Assembly: GCA_947258405.1 (NCBI GenBank)
Contig: CAMYIE010000009.1
Coordinates: 96,149-160,148 of the forward strand
Length of the DNA: 64,000 bases
DNA from: an uncultured Eudoraea sp.
GTDB lineage: Bacteria > Bacteroidota > Bacteroidia > Flavobacteriales > Flavobacteriaceae
Direction: 5' to 3'
Under the pieces are notes generated by a model, which saw only the letters and a program-made list of their open reading frames with translations, was not told the DNA's origin and did no database searches. Below are positions 44,725 to 54,154 of the stretch, piece by piece. Positions within the stretch are counted from its first letter, which is position 1. Each line of letters opens with the position of its first letter. A program made the translations under genes and the position numbers.

Positions 44725-45786
44725 TCATTCGAAAGAATTAAAAAGGGCCCCGGTAATAGTTGTACTCTTCTGCGCAGTCTCCTGCCATTCTTCCTCGGGT
44801 ATTGAATGTTGTGTAATCCCGCCTCCCACATAGACCCTTGCTACTCCATCCGACCAGGCCATACAACGCAGATTTACAAATAAATCGCACTCCCCGGAAT
44901 TGCCTAAATTTATTTCGCCCAAATAACCAGTATAATATCGGCGATTATAGTCTTCATATTTTTGGATAAATGCAATGGCATTTTCCTTTGGTGTGCCACA
45001 AACCGCCGGCGTTGGATGCAAACTGGATATAAGACTTTTAAGGCTATTACCGGCTAAACGGGCCTGGATCTCGGTCTGCAGATGCCATAGTTGGCCGGCC
45101 CTGATTGAAATTGGTTCAGAAGCAGTTGGAACAAGTTGGACTGAAGTTAATTCCTCCATAATAAAATCGGTTACATAACGCTGTTCTTCCTTTTCCTTGT
45201 CTGTCCATAACGGCGGACTTTCATCGGAAGTTACCTTTGTTCCGGCCAGGGAGTAAATCGTGATCAGGTTATTTTTCATCGACAGGAACAGCTCAGGAGT
45301 GGCACCCATCCAAATTCCCGTTGCCGGATGATACCAGAAATAACAGAAAGCCTTTGAATGCTCCAGCAGAAGATTGTTGAACTTCTGCAGCGGATTTGCT
45401 TTTAAGGGAACCTCAATTACACGGGAAACAACCACCTTGTTTAAAGGCCCGGAAACAATTTTCTTCAGGGCCTTGGAAACTAATGCTACATGCGCGTTTC
45501 TTGATTTATCACCGCTTTTTTCAGACGGAATTTCACCCTGGTAAAAAGGCGTGGGAATATAGTGATCGTCGAAAAATATATTATCTGGTTTAAGATAGAG
45601 AGGTAATTCATCAGGATTGAACGGTGCCATGATGAAGCCTCTTTCTTTAAAGGAGCGGACACGGTGTACATCGGTGTTGGACTGAACTATAAGCCTTAGT
45701 TGTTTCGAAGAGGGTTTTCTGTAAAGAACGAAAGGTTTTAGGCTTTTAAGCTGTTCCCCGGCTATTTCGAACAGATCATAGGCCAT
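44725..45786 (-). CDS. menF: Isochorismate synthase (chorismate-binding family)
   Basis: 353 residues. It belongs to the chorismate-utilising family; the conserved YSLAGTKV, HLQTEIQARL, LHPTPAVCGTPKENAIAFI and YTGYLGEI blocks (about 180-300) carry the magnesium and chorismate contacts. Isochorismate synthesis is the first step to menaquinone, and menD starts 40 bp downstream. Flavobacterial MenF is shorter than EntC because the N-terminal part is reduced. Salicylate or anthranilate synthase is less likely given the cluster. Confidence 0.9.
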   Translation of the reverse strand: MAYDLFEIAGEQLKSLKPFVLYRKPSSKQLRLIVQSNTDVHRVRSFKERGFIMAPFNPDELPLYLKPDNIFFDDHYIPTPFYQGEIPSEKSGDKSRNAHVALVSKALKKIVSGPLNKVVVSRVIEVPLKANPLQKFNNLLLEHSKAFCYFWYHPATGIWMGATPELFLSMKNNLITIYSLAGTKVTSDESPPLWTDKEKEEQRYVTDFIMEELTSVQLVPTASEPISIRAGQLWHLQTEIQARLAGNSLKSLISSLHPTPAVCGTPKENAIAFIQKYEDYNRRYYTGYLGEINLGNSGECDLFVNLRCMAWSDGVARVYVGGGITQHSIPEEEWQETAQKSTTITGALFNSFE

Positions 45787-45788
45787 CT

Positions 45789-46211
45789 TTAGGATCGGGC
45801 TAAGGCAATTGTAGTTAATTTACAAAGTGAAATCAGGTTTTGCTGCGCATCAGTTATCCGTATTTCCCAAAGTTGTGTGGTTCTCCCCTTGTGTATAATG
45901 GTGGCCCTTGCAAAAACCTCTCCTTCATTAATGCTGCGCACATGGTTGGCGGCGATCTCAATCCCCCGAATAAAAAACTTCTGGGCGTCGAGAAATACGT
46001 ATGAAGCGGCACTGCCCACACTTTCGGCCAGGGCTACGGTGGCACCTCCATGCAGCACACCGTCGGGTTGAAATACCTTGGGTCCTACAGGCATTTTGGC
46101 CACCAGATAATTCTCGCCAACATCGGTATATTCAATATCCAGCGTTTCCATCAGGGTACCTTTTCGGGTATCATTGCAGATTTTTAGTATTTTTTCTTTG
46201 AAATCGTTCAT
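45789..46211 (-). CDS. PaaI-family hotdog thioesterase, probable DHNA-CoA thioesterase
   Basis: 140 residues from the ATG at 46211. The hotdog fold carries the conserved GVLHGGATVALAES block with the catalytic acidic residue in the central helix, and ATIIHKGRTTQLWEIRI in the last strands. Two bases separate its stop from menF, so it is cotranscribed with the menaquinone genes and may be MenI, which releases dihydroxynaphthoate from its CoA ester. A TTG-started extension to 46229 overlaps the -7 box and is rejected. Confidence 0.85.
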   Translation of the reverse strand: MNDFKEKILKICNDTRKGTLMETLDIEYTDVGENYLVAKMPVGPKVFQPDGVLHGGATVALAESVGSAASYVFLDAQKFFIRGIEIAANHVRSINEGEVFARATIIHKGRTTQLWEIRITDAQQNLISLCKLTTIALARS

Positions 46212-46226
46212 ATAAAAATATTTGTG

Positions 46227-46234
46227 CAAAAGTA
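46227..46234 (-). promoter_or_regulatory. -7 box TACTTTTG for the thioesterase-menF-menD operon
   Basis: Minus-strand TACTTTTG matches TAnnTTTG and ends 15 bp before the ATG at 46211. A -33 element at normal spacing is not obvious. This would drive menI-like, menF, menD and probably DUF2853 and cvfB. Confidence 0.5.
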
Positions 46235-46362
46235 ATCAATATGCTCAAAGGGAGAATTCCTCTCTATCATGGCAATTCCTGGCCTTTTCTAACTTTCTAT
46301 TCGTCAAAAAGGATTAATGACTAACTTGTTGGCACTACTATTTTATCCGGATCGGATTTCTT

Positions 46363-46370
46363 TATTTTTG
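46363..46370 (+). promoter_or_regulatory. -7 box TATTTTTG right before the esterase start
   Basis: TATTTTTG ends 5 bp before the GTG at 46376. If this is the promoter, the mRNA begins at or near the start codon and translation would be leaderless, or the true start is a GTG 12 bp further in (46388). Confidence 0.45.
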
Positions 46371-46375
46371 CAAGT

Positions 46376-47008
46376 GTGAAAAACGAGGTGAGCTATACTG
46401 CTGTTAATACATTTGAAACCCTCAATTCATTAACAGATGCAACCAGCAATATTTGGTTTGTATTTCATGGGATGGGCTACCTTAGTCGTTATTTTTTACG
46501 AAATTTTCAGGGACTACCTGCGCACGAAAACCTCGTTATCGCCCCTCAGGCACCATCCAAGTACTACCTCGATAGTCGTTTTTCAAAAATCGGGGCGAGT
46601 TGGCTCACCCGGGAACATACGGAGAGGGAAATGGAAAATGTCTTATCGTACCTCGATGCGGTAATGGAGTACATCTCCCCTCCGGAGGATCTCAATAAAG
46701 TGGTGCTTGGCTTTTCTCAGGGTGTTTCTATCGCCAGCAGATGGGTGGCAAGACGAAAAATCAACTGTCAGAAACTAATCCTTTACTCAGGTGGACTTCC
46801 TGAAGAGATCCACAAGGGGGATTTCGATTTCTTGTCCCAGGATACAGAAGTTTTGATGATACATGGAGATCAGGATCCTTATTTGAATCCGGGGAGACTA
46901 GCACGGGAAGAAGAAAAATTTTACAGTGTTTTTCAGGGCAAAGGTCGGAAAATCGCCTTCGAAGGCGGACATACTTTAATCCCTTCTATAATTGAGACTA
47001 TTGTTTAG
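46376..47008 (+). CDS. Alpha/beta hydrolase (carboxylesterase/phospholipase type)
   Basis: 210 residues, start GTG. The nucleophile elbow is GFSQGVSIASRW (GxSxG) at about residue 114, the acid in IHGDQDPYL and the histidine in FEGGHTL. The GDQDPYL and FSQG features fit the esterase/phospholipase (YpfH/carboxylesterase) family. No signal peptide. The downstream GNAT gene starts 7 bp after the stop, so they are cotranscribed. Substrate unknown. Confidence 0.82.
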   Translation: MKNEVSYTAVNTFETLNSLTDATSNIWFVFHGMGYLSRYFLRNFQGLPAHENLVIAPQAPSKYYLDSRFSKIGASWLTREHTEREMENVLSYLDAVMEYISPPEDLNKVVLGFSQGVSIASRWVARRKINCQKLILYSGGLPEEIHKGDFDFLSQDTEVLMIHGDQDPYLNPGRLAREEEKFYSVFQGKGRKIAFEGGHTLIPSIIETIV

Positions 47009-47015
47009 CCCTAAA

Positions 47016-47567
47016 ATGGAATTTCTAAAAAATACCATAGTGAGACTCGAACCATTGGTTTTGGAACATACTAAATTGTTGTTACCTATAGCTATGGAAA
47101 AAGATCTGGTTCAATATTCCCCTTCTGATATAGGAAGCCAGGAGTCTTTGCAGGCATACATCTCCAAGGCGTTAAGCGATCAGGCCAATGGAAAAACGCT
47201 TCCCTATGCAGTATTCGATATGCGCGAGAGACATTATGCCGGTTGTACGCGTTTTATGAATATCGACAAAGAAAATAAGGTTGTTGAAATCGGCTCGACA
47301 TGGATTGGGAGAGCATTTCAGGGTACTGGTCTGAATACGGCGATGAAGCAACTCATGCTAGACTATGCTTTTAACGAGTTGCGATTCGAAAAAGTTGAAT
47401 TCAGAATAGATCAGCGCAATACAAGGTCGAGAAAAGCGGTTGAAAAGCTCGGTGCCGTCCTGGAAGGGGTGCTCAGGGAAAATGTATTCCTGCTAGATGG
47501 TTATAAGAGGAATACCTGCTGTTACGGGATCCTGAAAAAAGAATGGGCTTCTAGCTCTATAACATAG
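47016..47567 (+). CDS. GNAT family N-acetyltransferase (RimJ/RimL type)
   Basis: 183 residues from the ATG at 47016; an upstream TTG-started frame overlaps the esterase. The RimJ/RimL type is suggested by VRLEPLVLEHTKLL at the start, the IGSTWIGRAFQGTGLNTAMKQ acetyl-CoA loop in two pieces (about 85-105) and VEFRIDQRNTRSRKAVEKLGA. Such enzymes acetylate protein N-termini or small molecules. Paired with the esterase upstream. Confidence 0.85.
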   Translation: MEFLKNTIVRLEPLVLEHTKLLLPIAMEKDLVQYSPSDIGSQESLQAYISKALSDQANGKTLPYAVFDMRERHYAGCTRFMNIDKENKVVEIGSTWIGRAFQGTGLNTAMKQLMLDYAFNELRFEKVEFRIDQRNTRSRKAVEKLGAVLEGVLRENVFLLDGYKRNTCCYGILKKEWASSSIT

Positions 47568-47639
47568 CAGCTTTATTTCATTTTAGCCCGTTAGAGATAA
47601 AGGGTACTTACGAATTTTTAGGAACCGTCCAATACACGA

Positions 47640-48581
47640 TCAATCCTGTTCCTTCCTGACAATATCGTAATATTCGATTACTCTGGAGGTGTAGCTGTTT
47701 TCGGGAGTAATAATCTTCTTTACCCAGTTCCCGTCCTCCATGCCATCGAATTGATACAGGTATTCTTCAGTGGCTTTTTTCTCCTTAATGATACTGGTTA
47801 CCGATTCGAGTTTCTCTTGCGGATCATAGGTGAATTCTTTCTTTTCCATGGGGACAAAAGACTTCTCTTTAGCACTATAGATGAATTCGAGTGAGGATAC
47901 CACTTGATCCTTTTCATTGATGATCTGTTCCACTGCTTTCTCTGGTATGCCTTCGATAAAATTTTTGGTTAGTACTATCTTGGACATTTTCCCTTCTTTT
48001 TGTTTCTTAAAAGAAGTCCTGATGGTTTTCTGTAGCAGACCATTTAATAGGTAAGAAATGGTGCTCTCATCCTTGTAGGTGGTATATTCGATAAGCGTTT
48101 CGTCTATCCCGTCGGCATGTGATCGCAGCATTTTTATAAGTTGGCCTTCTGCATTGTAAAAGTATTCGTACTGCTCCTGAAATTCTTTATTGTAAGAGAG
48201 GATTTTTTCGATAATTTTCAGTTCGGGCAAGGAATCATAGCTATAAAAATGAGCCATTGAGGTCACTTCATCGAAACTACCATCCTGGTAGCGTTCATCC
48301 CTGCGCTCGATAAGTCGGTTATTCTCATATTTATAATAACTAACATCGTAGTCGTTTCCGGAATAACTGGTTACCGATTTGGTAAGAAATCCTTCGTTGT
48401 TAAAATCAAAGTCTTCCTTCCCATAATCTGTAATGACCCTGCATGATTTCACAGGTCCTTTCAAGTCATAATCAGAGCGCATAAAAATTTTCGGCTCCTG
48501 GGGAAAAGTCGGTAGGGCTGTCATCAATAAGATGAAGGCCGAGGTGATTTTCAATAAGATAAGCAGGTAGTTTTTTATCAT
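47640..48581 (-). CDS. Exported protein with YD-like repeats, unknown function
   Basis: 313 residues. The signal peptide covers about residues 1-28 (LLILLKITSAFILLMTA, then LPTFPQ). The rest is a series of short beta-strand units with Y-x-Y and G-x-x-x-x-x repeats such as FDFNNEGFLTKSV, YDVSYYKYENNRLIERR and YEYFYNAEGQLIKML, resembling RHS/YD-repeat or DUF4595-like proteins. Probably periplasmic or outer-membrane-attached. Its divergent neighbour on the right is the dnaK operon terminator. Confidence 0.7.
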   Translation of the reverse strand: MIKNYLLILLKITSAFILLMTALPTFPQEPKIFMRSDYDLKGPVKSCRVITDYGKEDFDFNNEGFLTKSVTSYSGNDYDVSYYKYENNRLIERRDERYQDGSFDEVTSMAHFYSYDSLPELKIIEKILSYNKEFQEQYEYFYNAEGQLIKMLRSHADGIDETLIEYTTYKDESTISYLLNGLLQKTIRTSFKKQKEGKMSKIVLTKNFIEGIPEKAVEQIINEKDQVVSSLEFIYSAKEKSFVPMEKKEFTYDPQEKLESVTSIIKEKKATEEYLYQFDGMEDGNWVKKIITPENSYTSRVIEYYDIVRKEQD

Positions 48582-48636
48582 AGAAACAAAATTAGTTTAT
48601 ATTCCTTCAAAAGGAAAACAAAAGATATGCCGAAAT

Positions 48637-48671
48637 AAAAAAGGAGCAGATAAACTATCTGCCCCTTTTTT
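48637..48671 (-). terminator. dnaK terminator
   Basis: A-rich arm with GGAGCAGATA pairs with TATCTGCCCC (one A-C mismatch) over a 3-base loop and is flanked by runs of A and T. On the minus strand it lies about 20 bp after the dnaK stop at 48692. Confidence 0.8.
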
Positions 48672-48691
48672 TTCCGATTCAAATATACGGA

Positions 48692-50602
48692 TTATTTTAC
48701 TTCCTCAAAATCAACATCTTCAACATTATCACCTTCCTTAGAATCTTCTGATGCTGAATCCTGGCCATTAGCCGATGATGCATCTGCCTGCTGGCCTTCA
48801 GCCTGAGCTTTATACATTTCCTCGGAAGCTTGCTTCCAGGCTTCGTTTATCTTCTCCAAAGCCGGAGTGATAACGGCGAGATCTTTTGATTCAAAAGCCT
48901 TTTTCAATTCTTCCAAAGCATCCTCAATAGGTTTCTTTTTGTCGTCAGACAATTTTTCACCAAACTCCTTGAGTTGTTTCTCGGTCTGGAAGATCATGCT
49001 ATCGGCTTCGTTGAGTTTTTCTGCAGTTTCCTTCGCCTGCTTATCGGCTTCGGCATTGGCTTCGGCATCCGCTTTCATTTTTGCTATCTCCTCGTCTGTA
49101 AGACCAGATGAAGCCTCGATACGTATATCCTGGGTCTTATTGGTGGCCTTATCAGTAGCAGAAACTTTAATAATACCATTAGCATCTATATCGAAGGTGA
49201 CTTCGATCTGAGGTGTCCCTCTTGGTGCGGGTGGAATCCCGTCTAGGTGGAAACGCCCGATTGTTTTATTATCTCCCGCCATCGGCCTTTCTCCCTGCAA
49301 TACGTGGATTTCAACCGAAGGCTGATTATCTGCGGCAGTGGAAAAAACTTGCGACTTCTTCGTTGGGATCGTGGTGTTTGCATCGATCAATTTGGTCATC
49401 ACTCCACCCATGGTTTCAATACCCAGTGATAGCGGAGTAACATCGAGAAGAAGTACATCTTTTACATCACCGGTAAGAACTCCTCCCTGGATAGCAGCAC
49501 CTACGGCTACCACCTCATCAGGGTTTACCCCTTTAGAAGGCTTCTTGCCAAAAAACTTTTCAACGGATTCCTGAACCGCGGGGATCCTGGTAGACCCTCC
49601 TACAAGGATAATCTCGTCGATATCACTTTTAGACAGACCAGCTGCTTTCAGCGCAGTTTCACATGGCTCGATGGTGCGCTTTACCAGATCTGCTATTAAT
49701 TGCTCGAACTTCGAACGAGACATAGACCTTACAAGGTGCTTAGGGCCCGAAGCTGTTGCGGTTACATAAGGTAAATTAATTTCTGTCTGGGAAGAAGAAG
49801 AGAGCTCAATCTTGGCTTTCTCTGCTGCTTCTCTCAAGCGTTGAAGCGCCATCGCATCATCACGAAGGTCTATTCCTTCATCTTTCTTGAATTCTTCAGC
49901 CAGCCAATCGATGATCTTTTGGTCTACATCATCTCCTCCCAGGTGGGTATCCCCATCGGTAGAAAGCACCTCGAATACTCCATCGCCCAATTCTAAGATA
50001 GAAACATCATGTGTTCCACCTCCAAAGTCAAAGACCACGATCTTCTGATCCGTGTCTTTTTTATCGAGACCGTAAGCCAAAGAGGCTGCAGTGGGCTCGT
50101 TAATAATCCGCTCCACTTTTAAGCCTGCTATTTCCCCGGCTTCTTTAGTAGCCTGTCGCTGCGCATCATTAAAATAAGCAGGAACAGTTATTACCGCCTG
50201 AGAAACAGTTTGTCCCAGGTAATCTTCTGCAGTCTTCTTCATTTTCTGAAGGATCATCGCAGAAAGTTCCTGAGGTGTATAAAGACGCCCGTCGATATCT
50301 ACCCTGGGCGTATTATTATCTCCTTTTACTACTTTGTAGGGAACACGTTCTGCCTCCGTCTTGGACTCAGAGTACTTGTTTCCCATAAACCGTTTTATTG
50401 AGTATATAGTTTTGTGTGGATTAGTGACCGCTTGTCTTTTTGCGGGATCTCCAACCTTAATTTCACCTCCTTCTACGAAGGCAATCACCGAAGGAGTGGT
50501 GCGCTTTCCTTCCGCATTGGGGATCACCACCGGTTCGTTACCTTCCATTACAGAAACACACGAATTGGTGGTCCCTAAATCTATTCCGATAATTTTGCTC
50601 AT
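48692..50602 (-). CDS. dnaK: Molecular chaperone DnaK (Hsp70)
   Basis: 636 residues, complete Hsp70: [13 protein letters not shown] (ATP site), [48 protein letters not shown], and the substrate domain start [20 protein letters not shown], with a glutamine/alanine-rich acidic tail ending DFEEVK. It folds proteins with DnaJ and GrpE, whose genes are not in the window. In flavobacteria dnaK is often a single gene. Upstream lies an inverted-repeat region with several TGNCA half-sites. Confidence 0.98.
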   Translation of the reverse strand: MSKIIGIDLGTTNSCVSVMEGNEPVVIPNAEGKRTTPSVIAFVEGGEIKVGDPAKRQAVTNPHKTIYSIKRFMGNKYSESKTEAERVPYKVVKGDNNTPRVDIDGRLYTPQELSAMILQKMKKTAEDYLGQTVSQAVITVPAYFNDAQRQATKEAGEIAGLKVERIINEPTAASLAYGLDKKDTDQKIVVFDFGGGTHDVSILELGDGVFEVLSTDGDTHLGGDDVDQKIIDWLAEEFKKDEGIDLRDDAMALQRLREAAEKAKIELSSSSQTEINLPYVTATASGPKHLVRSMSRSKFEQLIADLVKRTIEPCETALKAAGLSKSDIDEIILVGGSTRIPAVQESVEKFFGKKPSKGVNPDEVVAVGAAIQGGVLTGDVKDVLLLDVTPLSLGIETMGGVMTKLIDANTTIPTKKSQVFSTAADNQPSVEIHVLQGERPMAGDNKTIGRFHLDGIPPAPRGTPQIEVTFDIDANGIIKVSATDKATNKTQDIRIEASSGLTDEEIAKMKADAEANAEADKQAKETAEKLNEADSMIFQTEKQLKEFGEKLSDDKKKPIEDALEELKKAFESKDLAVITPALEKINEAWKQASEEMYKAQAEGQQADASSANGQDSASEDSKEGDNVEDVDFEEVK

Positions 50603-50650
50603 TGCGTATATTTTATTATTTGTAATTCTAGTTTAACTTCAGGTACAGTA

Positions 50651-50692
50651 TGACAAACAATATGCCAATAGCAGAAAACTGACAGGATGTCA
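50651..50692 (-). promoter_or_regulatory. Possible heat-shock operator region upstream of dnaK
   Basis: Within 42 bp there are four TGNCA-type half-sites: TGACA (50651-50655), TGCCA (50663-50667), TGACA (50680-50684) and TGTCA (50688-50692). The last two form the perfect inverted repeat TGACA-GGA-TGTCA. The region is 49-90 bp before the dnaK ATG. It is not the CIRCE element. Whether it binds a regulator is unknown. Confidence 0.4.
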
Positions 50693-50854
50693 TTTAATGT
50701 ATTTACTCAATATTCGTAATTGCATAAAAAAAGCAACAGAAGTCCACATTGTAAAAACCATAACTTGCCAAAGTAATTAATCCCTAAATAGAATCTGAAA
50801 ACCAATTTCGTATCTTAAATCCCTCAGCTCAAAGCAAACTCAGAAATAAGAGAA

Positions 50855-51994
50855 ATGATTCAAATAAAAAATTCTAAAAAATCAACATCAAGGCGCATGA
50901 ATATAATTATATCAGCCATTTTAATTTTCTGTTTAATCCCATCAGCCTGGTCGCAAGACAGCTCAAAAGAAGATGGACAGTCAGACGAAATAATCATTGA
51001 AGAAATGGTATCAAAAATCAATACGGATATCGACCCTGATTATGTTTATAAGTATTCACAGACAAAGTTCGTTCCACCTGCCGGAAAAACACTGCTGATC
51101 ATGGGGCAAACCGTTGAGGCCATTACAGAGTATCTGGAAAATTTTCCTGACCAAAACCTTCCCGGGGGTTGGGCTGCCTACTGGGGCGTAACGGAATTTG
51201 AAGGTATTAAGAAACCATATAAAAATAATACCGGCAGCACTCAAGATCACCAAATGTTGGTTGAAAAGTTCCCCAATTCGGTAATTCAAAGTGCTATGTG
51301 GATGGTGGGCAAGTGGGCTATTGCGAAAAAAGCCGGAGAAGGGGTATACGATAAGGTTATCAAGAAATACGCTGCGTGGGCAAAATCTGCCAACAGGCCC
51401 ATCTATTTGCGAATAGGTTATGAGTTCGACGGGCCTCACAACGAACTGGAACCCAGAGACTACAAAAACGCGTATAGGCATATTGTTGATCTACTGCGAG
51501 CGGAAAACGCAAATAATATTGCATTTGTCTGGCATTCGTACGCTTCCCCACCTTTTAATGATTACAAATTATCGGAATGGTATCCGGGGGACGATTATGT
51601 GGACTGGGTAGGGATTTCTGTTTTTGGGCATGCGTACAACGCCGATTTTGGTCCTTCCTGTGACAACGTGTTGGAATTTGCGAAGCAGCACAGAAAGCCT
51701 GTAATGATTGCAGAGGCTAACCCGGTAAATGGCATTGATAAGGAAAAAAGCGAGGTCTGGGACCAGTGGTTTGTTAACTTTTTCAACTTTATCTACCGCA
51801 AGAATATCAAAGCGGTGAGCTTTATAAATGAAGACTGGCAAAGTCTTTCTATCCCCGGGATATCCAGTTGGCAGGATGGCCGTCTTTTTAATAACAAAGA
51901 AGTATCAAAGGCGTGGTTCCGGGAAACCGATAAAGAGCATTATTTAAAGCAATCCCCTCAACTTTATAAAGAACTGGATTTCACGGAACGATAA
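50855..51994 (+). CDS. Secreted GH26-like glycoside hydrolase
   Basis: 379 residues, signal peptide with core IIISAILIFCLIPSAW and cleavage near WSQD. The (beta/alpha)8 domain shows RIGYEFDGPHNE (candidate acid/base glutamate, about residue 192) and MIAEANPVNG (candidate nucleophile, about 283), with FVWHSYASPP and YPGDDYVDWVGISVFG between, as in GH26 beta-mannanases. The N-terminal 60 residues are a linker. Standing alone, without SusCD or other glycosidase genes, so it is not part of a visible polysaccharide utilisation locus. An ATG at 50897 is an alternative start. Confidence 0.75.
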   Translation: MIQIKNSKKSTSRRMNIIISAILIFCLIPSAWSQDSSKEDGQSDEIIIEEMVSKINTDIDPDYVYKYSQTKFVPPAGKTLLIMGQTVEAITEYLENFPDQNLPGGWAAYWGVTEFEGIKKPYKNNTGSTQDHQMLVEKFPNSVIQSAMWMVGKWAIAKKAGEGVYDKVIKKYAAWAKSANRPIYLRIGYEFDGPHNELEPRDYKNAYRHIVDLLRAENANNIAFVWHSYASPPFNDYKLSEWYPGDDYVDWVGISVFGHAYNADFGPSCDNVLEFAKQHRKPVMIAEANPVNGIDKEKSEVWDQWFVNFFNFIYRKNIKAVSFINEDWQSLSIPGISSWQDGRLFNNKEVSKAWFRETDKEHYLKQSPQLYKELDFTER

Positions 51995-52016
51995 GATGGT
52001 GCCTGATAAAAAATAA

Positions 52017-52481
52017 TCAGTCACAATCTTCCCGGCGTCTGGTATCGGCCAGGTAGATGATCTTCCAACTGCTTCCATCGTTAAAGAGCTGGAAGGAGTT
52101 TACCCCGCAGTGGCTTATTTTCTCATTGATCCAGAAGGTATATGGTGTCCAGGCATTGGCCATCGGGCCATCGACTTTAATTTCATAGCTCAGGATCTCT
52201 TCCTTAAAATTCAAACTGTCGGGTATACTAACAATCGATATCAGGAATTGGTTAAATTCATCGGTACGGATTCGGGAAAGACCCTCCCTATCTTTTCCCA
52301 TGGTCTGCAACAATAAATCTTCGTTTACCAGATTCTTCAGTGCAGCACTGTCTTTATTATGAAACGCCTCAAAAAAGCGTTCAATATGTTGCTTAACTTC
52401 ACTTTCGGTGGTTGATTGTGCTGAACCATTCAGCCCAGCATGCAGAAGAATCAGGATCAGACCGTATTTTAAATAAGTCAT
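52017..52481 (-). CDS. Exported SnoaL/NTF2-like protein
   Basis: 154 residues from the ATG at 52481 (a GTG-started extension to 52499 is less likely). The signal peptide is MTYLKYGLILILLHAGLNGSAQ. The rest has the NTF2-like layout: helix FFEAFHNKDSAALKNLVNEDL and curved strands ISYEIKVDGPMANAWTPYTFWINE in pieces, ending SSWKIIYLADTRR. Such domains are either enzymes (isomerases, cyclases) or binding modules; function here is not clear. Confidence 0.7.
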   Translation of the reverse strand: MTYLKYGLILILLHAGLNGSAQSTTESEVKQHIERFFEAFHNKDSAALKNLVNEDLLLQTMGKDREGLSRIRTDEFNQFLISIVSIPDSLNFKEEILSYEIKVDGPMANAWTPYTFWINEKISHCGVNSFQLFNDGSSWKIIYLADTRRREDCD

Positions 52482-52586
52482 AAAATACTTTTTGAACACC
52501 TAAAATACACAATAATCGACTCCCCATAGGTCCGCTAAAGACAATCCAACAAAACTCCTTACATTTAACACGCCAAACGAACTACA

Positions 52587-53405
52587 ATGTCTATTGCAAA
52601 GAAAGAATACAAAAGGGTCACGGTTAAGTCGTTGGTGGAGATGAAGCAGAATGGAGAAAAAATCTCCATGCTTACCGCCTATGATTATTCGATGGCCCTC
52701 ATAGTAGATACTGCCAATGTGGATGTTATCCTGGTAGGAGATTCGGCGAGCAATGTAATGGCAGGTCATGAGACTACACTACCCATTACGCTCGATCATA
52801 TGATATATCATGCATCTTCGGTGATACGTGCGGTGAAAAGGGCTCTGGTGGTCGTCGATATTCCATTTGGAAGCTACCAGAGTGATCCCAAAGAAGCTTT
52901 GCGATCGGCCATCCGGATCATGAAAGAAAGCGGAGCTCATGCTGTAAAGGTCGAGGGGGGTATAGAAATCAAAGAATCTGTAAAAAGGATCCTGAATGCC
53001 GGCATACCGGTGATGGGTCATCTGGGACTTACACCTCAGGCTATTTACAAGTTCGGAAGCTACAGCGTTAGGGCTAAGGAAAAGGAAGAGGCGGAAAAGC
53101 TGATAGAGGATGCATTGCTTCTGGAAAAACTCGGATGTTTTGCTATCGTACTGGAAAAAATTCCGGCTGAGCTTACCAAAAAAATTTCCGAAAAGCTTTC
53201 TATCCCAACCATCAGCATCGGTGGTGGTCGTGATGCAGACGGACAGGTACTGGTTATACACGATCTCTTGGGTATGACCCACGAATTCAATCCCCGATTC
53301 CTCAGACGATATATGAACCTTTATGAAGATATGGGCAATGCCATATCCCAATATGTAAAGGATGTGAAAAGCATGGATTTCCCAAGCAAAGAAGAGCAAT
53401 ACTAA
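52587..53405 (+). CDS. panB: 3-Methyl-2-oxobutanoate hydroxymethyltransferase
   Basis: 272 residues; makes ketopantoate from 2-ketoisovalerate and methylene-tetrahydrofolate in pantothenate synthesis. The TIM barrel shows [27 protein letters not shown] (metal and substrate contacts, about residue 50), [10 protein letters not shown] (about 118-127) and GHLGLTPQ (about 144-151). panC and panD are not adjacent. 5 bp before the start of the next gene, an RluA-like enzyme, so they are cotranscribed. Confidence 0.95.
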   Translation: MSIAKKEYKRVTVKSLVEMKQNGEKISMLTAYDYSMALIVDTANVDVILVGDSASNVMAGHETTLPITLDHMIYHASSVIRAVKRALVVVDIPFGSYQSDPKEALRSAIRIMKESGAHAVKVEGGIEIKESVKRILNAGIPVMGHLGLTPQAIYKFGSYSVRAKEKEEAEKLIEDALLLEKLGCFAIVLEKIPAELTKKISEKLSIPTISIGGGRDADGQVLVIHDLLGMTHEFNPRFLRRYMNLYEDMGNAISQYVKDVKSMDFPSKEEQY

Positions 53406-53410
53406 CCTGA

Positions 53411-54109
53411 GTGCCCACAAGAACCATTTCCACGCCAGAAAATCTTCAGGTACTATATGAAGACAATCACCTGATTGTAATTAACAAACGCCCCGGGGAT
53501 ATTGTTCAGGGCGACATCACCGGAGATATGCCCTTGAGTGAAGTGGTGAAGGCATATATCAAAAAAAAATACAATAAGCCTGGGGCAGTTTATCTGGGGA
53601 TAGTACATAGGCTAGACAGACCCACCTCCGGCGTTGTGATCTTTGCCCGTACCTCCAAAGCACTGGTCCGATTGAATAATACATTGGCACAAAGGAAGGC
53701 TCAAAAGATCTATTGGGCCGTTGTTCGGAATCCTCCGAAAGAGGAACAGGCAACACTAATCCATTGGTTGCGTAAAAACCCTAAGCAAAATAAATCCTAT
53801 GCCTTTGAGCATGAGGTAACAGCTTCAAAAAAAGCAGAGCTCGAATACAGTATGTTAAAAAGGTTCGATCATTATTACCTGTTGGAAATCGAGCTGAAAA
53901 CAGGGCGTCATCATCAGATCAGGGCTCAGCTCGCCGAAATCGGCTGCCCGATAAAAGGTGATCTCAAATACGGATTTGATCGCAGCAATAAAGATGGCAG
54001 CATTCATCTGCACGCCAGGTCTATAACTTTCGAACATCCGGTTCGTAAAGAGCCCCTGGAAATCATCGCCTCTCCTCCGGGTGATCCGATCTGGAATGAC
54101 TGTGCTTGA
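53411..54109 (+). CDS. RluA family pseudouridine synthase
   Basis: 232 residues, start GTG. The catalytic aspartate is in IVHRLDRPTSGVVIFA (about residue 60) and the binding loop in GRHHQIRAQLAEIG. It lacks the S4 domain and is shorter than RluD, so it resembles RluA/RluC short forms that modify rRNA or tRNA. Grouped with panB by 5-bp spacing. Confidence 0.9.
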   Translation: MPTRTISTPENLQVLYEDNHLIVINKRPGDIVQGDITGDMPLSEVVKAYIKKKYNKPGAVYLGIVHRLDRPTSGVVIFARTSKALVRLNNTLAQRKAQKIYWAVVRNPPKEEQATLIHWLRKNPKQNKSYAFEHEVTASKKAELEYSMLKRFDHYYLLEIELKTGRHHQIRAQLAEIGCPIKGDLKYGFDRSNKDGSIHLHARSITFEHPVRKEPLEIIASPPGDPIWNDCA

Positions 54110-54154
54110 TTTTCATTACATTTAGTCCCGGCTTGATTTTAAAATATCTTTAAT

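Noticed and set aside
44684-44831. A 49-residue extension of menD at the N-terminus
   Set aside because: It would overlap the menF stop region and has no similarity to MenD; the ATG at 44684 gives the standard MenD start.
52779-53420. Minus-strand reading frame of 213 codons opposite panB
   Set aside because: Antisense shadow of panB; sequence is low in recognisable motifs.
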